Shown here piece by piece: positions 27,693-34,824 of a stretch of DNA of 41,712 nt. The DNA is from an uncultured Chloroflexus sp. (GTDB lineage: Bacteria; Chloroflexota; Chloroflexia; Chloroflexales; Chloroflexaceae). The DNA lies in NCBI RefSeq assembly GCF_937129525.1, contig NZ_CAKZNK010000082.1, positions 1 through 41,712 of the forward strand. The letters run 5' to 3'. A program made the translations under genes and the position numbers. Positions within the stretch are counted from its first letter, which is position 1, and each line of letters begins with the position of its first letter. The notes beneath the pieces are model-generated. The model did not search any database and had not been told where the DNA came from. It saw only the letters and a program-made list of their open reading frames with translations.

Positions 27693-28298
27693 TCATTGGG
27701 GTGCCATCAGTGTGCCTGCTGCCAGCGGCAAGGCCACAGTCGGCGCGCGCGTCGTCTCTTCAACCAGTATCCAGCGCGCTGCGTCAAGCAGATCGGACGC
27801 AATATGATCTGGCTGATAGCGTCGCAATTCCGGCTTGCGTAGTTCGTCGGTGCCGCGTCCGCTCTTAACAAGGATGGTCTGACATCCCATCTGCTTGCCG
27901 GCAGCGATGTCACTCAGCGCGTCACCAACAAGATACGCCTGGCGACAGTCGATCCGATACCTTGCCGCCAGGTCCTCCAGCATACCCGGTTGCGGTTTGC
28001 GACAACGACACTGTTCTTCCGGTCGATGCGGGCAATACCGAATATCTTCGATCTGCGCGCCGTGATAAGCGGCGATCGCGCGCAAGCGCGCGTGAATCTG
28101 TTCAAGGGTGGCAATGGAAATCAATCCTCGCCCTACCGCAGCCTGATTCGTGATAATAAAGATGCGATAGCCGGTCTGACTGAGGAGACGTAACGCTGTC
28201 AAAGCTCCCGGCAGAAATTGAAACTCTTCCCAGTTTTTTACATGATCAGGGCGATTGTGATTAATAACGCCATCGCGGTCGAGAAAGACAGCGCGCAT
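27693..28298 (-). CDS. gmhB: D-glycero-D-manno-heptose-1,7-bisphosphate 7-phosphatase
   Basis: A 201-aa HAD-superfamily phosphatase: catalytic DRDG (Asp7, Asp9), IITNQAAVGRG (48-58, second HAD motif), a zinc-binding set YCPH...CRC (Cys89, His91, Cys97, Cys99), Lys101 and GDALSDIAAG (125-134, Asp126 and Asp130). Removes the 7-phosphate of heptose 1,7-bisphosphate in nucleotide-heptose synthesis. It heads the glycan operon, with a strong GGGGAGGGG ribosome site, and is divergent from the heptose kinase hddA, so the pathway is partly co-located. A histidinol-phosphatase-like paralogue is the main alternative, but the neighbouring kinase favours the heptose enzyme. Confidence 0.85.
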   Translation of the reverse strand: MRAVFLDRDGVINHNRPDHVKNWEEFQFLPGALTALRLLSQTGYRIFIITNQAAVGRGLISIATLEQIHARLRAIAAYHGAQIEDIRYCPHRPEEQCRCRKPQPGMLEDLAARYRIDCRQAYLVGDALSDIAAGKQMGCQTILVKSGRGTDELRKPELRRYQPDHIASDLLDAARWILVEETTRAPTVALPLAAGTLMAPQ

Positions 28299-28416
28299 GA
28301 GACCCCTCCCCTAGCGCTGCAAGCAGATGGAGACATAGTAAGCAGGTGGCAGGCTACGACAGGGTTACAGTACATCGTTTTGCTGAAGATCTGCTAACAG
28401 GGTTAGGAATGAATTG

Positions 28417-28430
28417 TGACAATCTTGTCA
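28417..28430. promoter_or_regulatory. Inverted repeat in the gmhB/hddA divergent region
   Basis: TGACAA-TC-TTGTCA, perfect 6-base arms with a 2-base spacer, lies in the 198-base region between the divergent gmhB and hddA genes. It could be an operator controlling both directions, or its right arm (TTGTCA) may serve as a -35 element for hddA, although no well-spaced -10 follows. The rest of the region (28299-28496) shows no gene. Confidence 0.35.
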
Positions 28431-28496
28431 TTTTGCTCTGGTAATGTGCCGATTATGCGTTACCATTGAACGAATTGCAGTCACAGGAGACAGGGT

Positions 28497-29483
28497 ATGA
28501 TTATTTCCAGGACACCATTGCGCATCAGTTTTACCGGCGGCGGCACCGATCTACCGGCTTTCTATCGCCACGAACCGGGCGCGGTAGTCAGCACTGCTAT
28601 CAACAAATATATCTACATCACGGTAAATGAGAAGTTCGATCATCAGATTCGCGCCAGCTATTCGATCACGGAAATTGTTGATCGCGTCGATGATCTCAAG
28701 CATCAACTGATCCGCGAGGCATTGCGGCTGGTCAATCGTCAGCACGCTATCGAGATCACCTCGATTTCCGACATTCCATCTCAGGGTACCGGCCTCGGTT
28801 CCTCCAGCACGTACACTGTTGGCCTGCTCAATGCCCTCTACGCCTTCACCGGTCGCTTTGTCGGCGCCGAGCGACTGGCGCGCGAAGCTTGCTATATCGA
28901 AATTGAGCGTTGCGGCGCGCCGATTGGGAAACAAGATCAGTACATTGCCGCATTTGGCGGACTACAATTTATTCAGTTTAATCCTGATGAAACGGTGTTT
29001 GTTGATCCAATCATCTGTCGGCCAGAGACGAAGCAGCGTCTTCAGCGTCGGCTCATAATGCTCTATACAGGTATCACGCGCAAAACCAACGATCTCCTGC
29101 GCGAACAGCGTGAAAACACGGAACGCGATGACAACCGTCGCCAGCATCTGCGTCGCATGGCGGCGCTGGCTCACGATTTGCGGGTCGCGCTGCAAAACGA
29201 TGATCTCGATGCGTTTGGCGAGATTTTACACGAAGGCTGGCTGCGCAAGCGCGAACTGGCCAGCGGCATTACCAACCCTCTAATCGATGAATGGTACGCG
29301 CGCGCGCGCGCCGCCGGCGCTGTCGGCGGCAAGATTCTCGGCGCCGGTGGCGGCGGGTTTTTGCTCCTCTATGCCCTCGAAGATCAACACGAAGCGATTC
29401 GCGCCGCTTTACCCGAGTTGCGCTATGTGCCCATGCAATTCGAACCCCAGGGCAGTAAAATTATCTACGTCGAAGAGACGTAG
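28497..29483 (+). CDS. hddA: D-glycero-alpha-D-manno-heptose 7-phosphate kinase (GHMP kinase)
   Basis: A 328-aa GHMP-family sugar kinase: ISRTPLRISFTGGGTDLP (3-20), the phosphate-binding motif GTGLGSSS (97-104), the substrate-side motif GAPIGKQDQY and the C-terminal GGKILGAGGGGF. The opening RTPLRISFTGGGTDLP and the overall length match HddA-type heptose kinases, which phosphorylate C1 of heptose 7-phosphate. ACAGGAGACAGGGT precedes the ATG, giving a ribosome site. Together with gmhB it supplies two consecutive steps of the GDP-D,D-heptose route; the isomerase and guanylyltransferase are not in the window. A fucose/mannose kinase-like relative is the alternative. Confidence 0.8.
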   Translation: MIISRTPLRISFTGGGTDLPAFYRHEPGAVVSTAINKYIYITVNEKFDHQIRASYSITEIVDRVDDLKHQLIREALRLVNRQHAIEITSISDIPSQGTGLGSSSTYTVGLLNALYAFTGRFVGAERLAREACYIEIERCGAPIGKQDQYIAAFGGLQFIQFNPDETVFVDPIICRPETKQRLQRRLIMLYTGITRKTNDLLREQRENTERDDNRRQHLRRMAALAHDLRVALQNDDLDAFGEILHEGWLRKRELASGITNPLIDEWYARARAAGAVGGKILGAGGGGFLLLYALEDQHEAIRAALPELRYVPMQFEPQGSKIIYVEET

Positions 29484-29572
29484 CAGCAACTACATCCCAG
29501 GGTGGTTGCGCGGTGGGGGCAGCGATTGCCGTGATCGCTGCTCAACCGGCTTCACGAGGAGGGTATTCCCTG

Positions 29573-30997
29573 ATGCGTCGCACTTTGTCACCCGCTGTCC
29601 TGATCACGCTCGTTCTACTCTGCACCTTTTCCCTGACAACGGCCAACAATCCACCTTTCCGCCAGTGGTTGCCGGCCATATTTGCGCCGACAGCCGAGCC
29701 GCAGTATCTGGTCAATGTGCCCTATTTTCCGAATACCAATCTTGACGATCGTTTCGCTGAGATGGCCATCTTCTGGTTTGGTCAGCTCAGTCGCTCCACC
29801 AACTATACCGATGTGCGCATCGCCTTCAACAATAGCGAACTGTATCTCTATCTGGCCAGCTTTGATCGCCAGCTCTGGTATGACACGACGCCGTCTAGCG
29901 CCGATCTCACTGCCTGGGACGCTGCCACATTGCTGATCGATACCGGTACCGATCAGTCGCTCAGTGCCAGCAGTTATCGCTTCGTGGCCCAGTTTCGTGG
30001 CGACCCTTCCCCGAACGCCGCCTATCAATTAAGCCAACGCGGGAATGGCGGCGCATGGTCGGCGGCCAATATTGCCTTCACATCCATCCCCGGTTGGCGC
30101 GGCGACCGCCTGAACGACAATAACGACACCGAAGATCGGGGGTGGGCGATGACCTTGCGCATACCGTTCTCTAGTCTCGGCCTTTCGCAGCGACCGCCTG
30201 ACGGCACGCGCTGGCGGATCGCCATGATCCTGCACGATCGCGATGATGCCTCCGGTACCCCAATCGCCAATCAGCAATGGCCACCGACCCTGAATCCTGA
30301 CGCGCCGGCAACATGGGCAACGCTCAATTTCGGTCTCCCGGTCTACACTCCACCTGCTGTGAGCGCCACGCAAGAGTTTCGCATCCGTCATGGCCTCAAC
30401 GGTATCACCGTCGCCGATGCTGGTGTTGGTGGTCAGGATACCAATATGTGCAATGCCGATGGAAATTTCTGGGATCGGTGGGGCAACTGGTCGCAACCGC
30501 CTGACAAAGCTGATGTCAGCGTCCAAAACCAGTCTGATATTGCCGACTGGCCATGTTTTGCCAAATACTACCTCACCTTTCCCCTCACCAGTTTGCCTGC
30601 CGGGCGCGTAGTGGTATCAGCGAAACTCATCTTAAGTCAGATGGGAAATGCAGAACCGACCGAGGCCCAACCTTCGCTGATTCAGGCGATGATTGTCGGC
30701 GAAGATTGGGATCCCAATGCGCTTACCTGGAATAATGCGCCACTCGCGCGCGAGAATATTGGTTCCGGCTGGGTCGGAGTGATGACCAGCCTCCCTGACT
30801 GGAACAATCTGCCCAAACGTGAGATCGATGTCACCCGCGGTGTCGCGCGCGCCTATGCTGCCGGCCAGCCGCTGCGCCTCGCGCTCTATTCCGCTGATAG
30901 CGCCTATCACAGCGGGAAATATTTCGTTTCCAGTCGCACCGGCGATTGGAATGCCCAAAATCGCCCTCTTCTGATCGTGACACTTGGCCAGCCGTAA
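29573..30997 (+). CDS. Secreted protein with CBM9-like and DNRLRE-like domains
   Basis: A 474-aa protein with a signal peptide (MRRTLSPAVLITLVLLCTFSLTTA). The first half (about 50-260) resembles CBM9/DOMON-type domains used to bind carbohydrate: FAEMAIFWFGQL, TDVRIAFNNSELYLYLASFDRQLWY and GWAMTLRIPFSSLGL. The second half (about 270-474) resembles the DNRLRE domain: GQDTNMCNADGNFWDRWG, AKYYLTFPLTSLP, ILSQMG, EDWDPNALTWNNAP and IDVTRGVARAY. The start at 29573 has GAGGAGG 10 bases upstream. It follows hddA by 89 bases on the same strand and may share its transcript. Probably a surface glycan-binding or structural protein. Confidence 0.65.
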   Translation: MRRTLSPAVLITLVLLCTFSLTTANNPPFRQWLPAIFAPTAEPQYLVNVPYFPNTNLDDRFAEMAIFWFGQLSRSTNYTDVRIAFNNSELYLYLASFDRQLWYDTTPSSADLTAWDAATLLIDTGTDQSLSASSYRFVAQFRGDPSPNAAYQLSQRGNGGAWSAANIAFTSIPGWRGDRLNDNNDTEDRGWAMTLRIPFSSLGLSQRPPDGTRWRIAMILHDRDDASGTPIANQQWPPTLNPDAPATWATLNFGLPVYTPPAVSATQEFRIRHGLNGITVADAGVGGQDTNMCNADGNFWDRWGNWSQPPDKADVSVQNQSDIADWPCFAKYYLTFPLTSLPAGRVVVSAKLILSQMGNAEPTEAQPSLIQAMIVGEDWDPNALTWNNAPLARENIGSGWVGVMTSLPDWNNLPKREIDVTRGVARAYAAGQPLRLALYSADSAYHSGKYFVSSRTGDWNAQNRPLLIVTLGQP

Positions 30998-31039
30998 CGG
31001 CAATCACTATCGATCAGTTCAGGGTACGCCTTTCACCCC

Positions 31040-31065
31040 CAGGGGCACGGCATGCCGTGCCCCTG
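31040..31065. terminator. 26-bp perfect palindrome between convergent genes
   Basis: The two 13-base arms (CAGGGGCACGGCA and its reverse complement TGCCGTGCCCCTG) meet without a spacer. It lies between the convergent stops at 30997 and 31091, so it would form a very stable hairpin in both transcripts and probably acts as a shared terminator, although no T-run follows. The exact symmetry is also what would be expected of a dispersed palindromic repeat. Confidence 0.6.
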
Positions 31066-31090
31066 TCTTCGTCATCTGAGCGCGGAATCG

Positions 31091-33499
31091 TTACCTGCCA
31101 TTCCGCAACACCAGTCGCTCACCCTCAATCTCACCGCTAAACTGCATTGGAATGTCCTCTACCCGCTGCCAGCGTTCAAGATAATCACTGTAACGCGGGC
31201 TAAGCACATTCCCCGACTGGCCGGTAGTATGCATAAATCGCGATCCGTTCCAGTCACTCAGATCGATGATTTGGCGGTATGACGGCGCATTGTATTGCAG
31301 ATATGGCTCGGCGACGCGCACCGGCGCAAAGTTCACTGTGAAGGAGTCGCCGCCGTTGGAAATGCGTCGCTCGAAGAAACCCTGGAGTAGCCCTACCTGA
31401 CTGAAGGGGTTGTGAGGAAAGACCGCCTGATGAACTCGATCCCAGCGCCAGCGCGCGGGATCACTCTCATTTTGCGCCGCTGCCATCGCATCGAGACCCT
31501 TCACCAATGCGCTGGCTAACGTTGTGGGGCAATCTTCCCTGACATCAATCGTATGCACATTATCACACCACTCTTGATGTCCCTCTAGCAGCACAGCACG
31601 GATTGCCAGCGCCTGAAAGTCGTGCCGGTTCCGATAGATGCTGGTGAATAGATCGCCCAACTCATCGCCAAATACCGCTTCGAGCGTGGCAAGATAGTAG
31701 CTCTGATAGACCGCAGCCGCCGCGCTCTCCCCGCGCATCGCGCCATCCCATCCGCGCAAGAGCGCCAGCGCCGTCTCTTCGCGCGCTCCTGCCGGTGTGA
31801 CATTGCTCAGGATCGGCAACAGCTCGCGCGCCTGCACCGATACAACATCACCCAGCATGGCGCGCATATCGTCTACAGTAAACCGGTTGCCCTGCTCGAT
31901 CAGCTCGATAATGCGCTGGGCGCGGAACGGCGCTGCCCACGAAGTGCTCAGCAGGTAAGGGTACTCATTATCGACCACCCGATTGTTGGCCGTGGCTACA
32001 TAGTCTTTGGGCGGGTTATAGATATGCGGTAGCTGTTCAAATGGAATGTAACCAACCCATTCGTATTCGTCAGTCCATCCCGGAACCGGCAACCGTCCAT
32101 CGCCATTTCGCCGGATCGGTACTGCCCCCGGTGCGTAGTAGCCGATATTGCCATCGACATCGGCGTAGACAAAATTCTGCATCGGCGCCTTATAGTCGCG
32201 CAGCGCTGCCACAAACTCATCCCAATTCTGCGCCCGGTTGATGTTGATGAATGCGCGGATGGTTGGATCTTCATCGTCGAGCGCAGTCCAGCGGAAAGCA
32301 AGGTTGTCAGGCAGATCGCTTTGCACATCGCTGATAATCGGGCCGTGGCGGGTCACGCGCACCGTCATCGTGATCGGATCAGAGTCTTTGACCTTGATCA
32401 CCTCGCTGATCAGAGTGACCGGCTCGCGCTGTCCGTTGTATTCGACAAAATTCTGCGCGTCAATCCGTTCTACAAAGAGATCCTGCACATCTGGACCGGT
32501 ATTCGTCACTCCCCAGGCAATCCGTTCGTTATGACCGATCACGATGACCGGCAAGCCAGGCAACGTTGCGCCGATGGCATGGATCCGACCACCCTGGATA
32601 TGCGCCAGATACCAGATCGAGGGAATCCGATTGGCCAGGTGCGGATCGTTGACAAGCAGTGGTTTGCCGCTTGCCGTGCGAGAACCACCGATCACCCAGT
32701 TATTCGAGCCGGCAAGCAGATCATCGAGTCCGAGCGTCTGCTCGATCGTCGCCCAGATTTCAAGCATTGACTGAGCTGTAACCGGCTGAATGGGCGCAAT
32801 ATCGTTGCCGGATGGCGTAGTTGTGGTCACACCCTCCGGCAGAATCAACGGCCCATCGACTGTATACGTCTGCATCAGAAAATTAGCATCTTCCTGACCA
32901 ATCTTAGCGCTCAACAGCGCGCGCGTAATCTCATCGCGCCAGTTGTCACCGAGATCCCACGCCATCATCTTGGCCCAAACCAGCGAATCTACCGGTTGCC
33001 ACGGTTCTGGCTGCACTCCCAGAATCAAAAACTCGACGGGAAGGGGTGGATTGGTAGCCAGAAATGCATTCACTCCAGCCGCATACGCCTCGAGTATGGC
33101 GACCGTCTCTCTATCGAGTCGTTCCAGCGCGTTACGAGCTGCGCGGGCAACGCCCAGCGCGCGGAGAAACATGTCAGTGCGCGACGTTGTCTCGCCAAAT
33201 ACCTCCGATAGACGAGCATGCCCGATCCTTCGCTGCACCTCCATCTGCCAGAGCCGATCCTGGGCGTGCGCAAAACCCATCCCGAAAGCGGCATCGGTTT
33301 CAGTAGTGGCACTGATATGCGTGACCCCATCGCGGTCGCGCGTGATCGTGACCGGCGCGTTAATTCCTGTCACTTGAATCTCGCCACTCGTCTGTGGCAA
33401 CGACCGGCGCAGCCAGAGGAACCCTCCACCAGCGCTTAATCCTAACAATCCGATCAATCCGATCAGTATCAGACCGAGATAACGTTTTTGCAACCGCAT
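31091..33499 (-). CDS. Penicillin-acylase-family Ntn hydrolase
   Basis: An 802-aa protein with an N-terminal membrane anchor (about 7-30), an alpha-subunit region (ITRDRDGVTHISA, 52-64; GFAHAQDRLWQMEVQRR) and the autocleavage site AGSNNWVIGG with the nucleophile Ser265 after Gly264. The beta-subunit follows, with NDPHL, RHGPIIS, RWTALDDED and TANNRVVDNEYPY. The family hydrolyses amides such as penicillins, cephalosporins or acyl-homoserine lactones. The exact substrate cannot be read from the sequence. GAGAGG precedes the ATG and a well-formed extended -10 lies about 40 bases upstream. A divergent diguanylate cyclase gene lies 115 bases away. Length is normal for the family. Confidence 0.85.
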   Translation of the reverse strand: MRLQKRYLGLILIGLIGLLGLSAGGGFLWLRRSLPQTSGEIQVTGINAPVTITRDRDGVTHISATTETDAAFGMGFAHAQDRLWQMEVQRRIGHARLSEVFGETTSRTDMFLRALGVARAARNALERLDRETVAILEAYAAGVNAFLATNPPLPVEFLILGVQPEPWQPVDSLVWAKMMAWDLGDNWRDEITRALLSAKIGQEDANFLMQTYTVDGPLILPEGVTTTTPSGNDIAPIQPVTAQSMLEIWATIEQTLGLDDLLAGSNNWVIGGSRTASGKPLLVNDPHLANRIPSIWYLAHIQGGRIHAIGATLPGLPVIVIGHNERIAWGVTNTGPDVQDLFVERIDAQNFVEYNGQREPVTLISEVIKVKDSDPITMTVRVTRHGPIISDVQSDLPDNLAFRWTALDDEDPTIRAFININRAQNWDEFVAALRDYKAPMQNFVYADVDGNIGYYAPGAVPIRRNGDGRLPVPGWTDEYEWVGYIPFEQLPHIYNPPKDYVATANNRVVDNEYPYLLSTSWAAPFRAQRIIELIEQGNRFTVDDMRAMLGDVVSVQARELLPILSNVTPAGAREETALALLRGWDGAMRGESAAAAVYQSYYLATLEAVFGDELGDLFTSIYRNRHDFQALAIRAVLLEGHQEWCDNVHTIDVREDCPTTLASALVKGLDAMAAAQNESDPARWRWDRVHQAVFPHNPFSQVGLLQGFFERRISNGGDSFTVNFAPVRVAEPYLQYNAPSYRQIIDLSDWNGSRFMHTTGQSGNVLSPRYSDYLERWQRVEDIPMQFSGEIEGERLVLRNGR

Positions 33500-33538
33500 T
33501 GTTGCCTCTCATCGAAGCCTGTGCCATGAATGGAAAGG

Positions 33539-33547
33539 ATTATAACA
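33539..33547 (-). promoter_or_regulatory. Extended -10 promoter for the acylase gene
   Basis: Read on the minus strand, TGT is followed directly by TATAAT, a perfect consensus -10 with the extended TGn element. No good -35 is visible, which is usual for extended -10 promoters. The transcript would start near 33532, leaving a leader of about 33 bases. Confidence 0.5.
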
Positions 33548-33614
33548 CAGGAGCAATTTGTTTCTTTGCATATGGCTCTGTACATGCGTGCCGCATTTAG
33601 TGTAAGATATATAT

Positions 33615-34772
33615 ATGACACGCCGTAGCTGCCACTTCCAACCAGACCAGTCGTCGAGCAATGATGTGCAGCCCTCTCACACATCAGGTAACGCATTGAT
33701 TCAGGCGCCGATTCCACCAAACGAACCGGAACGGCTACGCGAACTTGCCGACTACCAGATCATCGACACGCTGCCCGAGCAGTTCTACGATGATATTGTT
33801 CGCCTGGCTGCCTATATCTGCCAGACCCCAATTGCGCTGGTCAACCTGATTGACCACAACCGACAATGGTCGAAAGCGCAGCTCGGCTTCGCCGCTGGCG
33901 ATGTTGATCGCAACCTCGCGATGTGCGCATTTGCGATCAACCACCCGGATGAGGTTATGGTTATTCCTGATGCTACCAGCGACCCCCGGTTTGCAACCAA
34001 CCCGTTCGTCGCCGGCGACCCGCATATTCGCTTCTACGCCGGCGCTCCCCTGGTGACTCCCAGCGGTCTGGCATTGGGTACCGTCTGTGTCATCGATCGC
34101 CAACCACGCCAGCTTTCTGCCGAACAGCTCGAGATGTTGCGCGCGCTATCACGCCAGGTTATCGTTCAATTCGAGTTACGCCGCAATATCCTGCGCTTAG
34201 AGCAGCGTGTACTGCAACAAGACCGGGAATATCAGGCGCTCTACGCCCATCTACAGCAGTTAGAATTGCAGCTCATCGAGACCCGCCAGCAATCATTGAC
34301 CGATCCGCTCACCGGGCTGCACAATCGACGCGGCTTCGATCAACGGTTGCGCGAAGAGTTTGGGCGAGCCCGACGCTACCAGACACCGCTGGCGCTGCTG
34401 CTGATCGATGTCGATAGGTTCAAGCAGTTCAATGACACCTTCGGTCACCTTGCCGGTGATGAAACTTTGCGCGTTGTGGCCAAACTGTTGAATGAGGGTT
34501 GTCGCACATACGATGTACTGGCTCGATACGGCGGTGAGGAGTTTGCTGTCATTTTGCCGGCCACCAGCCACGGAGGCTCGCAAGTACTGGCCGAACGGCT
34601 CCGCCGGATTGTGCAGCAGGCAGCCTGGCCGTACCAGCCGGTAACGATCAGTATCGGCGGCGCGATCCTGACTGAGACGATGGCCGATGTGTGTGATTTG
34701 ATTGAAGAGGCTGATCGCGCGTTGTACGCTGCCAAGCGGAATGGGCGTAATTGCTGTGTGTTTGCGAGCTGA
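33615..34772 (+). CDS. GAF-GGDEF diguanylate cyclase
   Basis: A 385-aa cytoplasmic protein. A GAF domain spans about 45-185 (IALVNLIDHNRQW, FAINHPDEVMVIPDATSDPRFATNPFV, IRFYAGAPLVTPSGLALGTVCVID), then a coiled coil (about 185-228) and a GGDEF domain (about 229-380). The active site is intact as GGEEF (306-310), and an RxxD inhibitory site is present as RTYD (297-300), five residues before it. It should make cyclic di-GMP under product inhibition, with the GAF domain sensing a signal. No ribosome site precedes the ATG and a -10-like TAAGAT (33603-33608) would place the transcript start at or near the ATG, so it may be leaderless. Located 115 bases divergent from the acylase. Confidence 0.85.
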   Translation: MTRRSCHFQPDQSSSNDVQPSHTSGNALIQAPIPPNEPERLRELADYQIIDTLPEQFYDDIVRLAAYICQTPIALVNLIDHNRQWSKAQLGFAAGDVDRNLAMCAFAINHPDEVMVIPDATSDPRFATNPFVAGDPHIRFYAGAPLVTPSGLALGTVCVIDRQPRQLSAEQLEMLRALSRQVIVQFELRRNILRLEQRVLQQDREYQALYAHLQQLELQLIETRQQSLTDPLTGLHNRRGFDQRLREEFGRARRYQTPLALLLIDVDRFKQFNDTFGHLAGDETLRVVAKLLNEGCRTYDVLARYGGEEFAVILPATSHGGSQVLAERLRRIVQQAAWPYQPVTISIGGAILTETMADVCDLIEEADRALYAAKRNGRNCCVFAS

Positions 34773-34775
34773 TGG

Positions 34776-34824
34776 GCTATCGCCTATCGCCTATCAGCTA
34801 TCGGCTATCGCCTATCGCCTACCG
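34776..34824. repeat. Heptanucleotide tandem repeat, seven copies
   Basis: Seven units of (G/C)CTATCG in a row, two of them with one change (CCTATCA, CCTACCG), totalling 49 bases. They lie between the convergent GGDEF gene (stop at 34772) and the protease gene, whose last two codons overlap the array (stop at 34819). Short tandem arrays of this type can vary in copy number. Confidence 0.85.

Noticed and set aside
29297-29312. Run of alternating CG in hddA as a possible Z-DNA or regulatory element
   Set aside because: It encodes the Ala/Arg-rich part of a conserved kinase region and GC-alternating runs are frequent in this genome's coding sequence.
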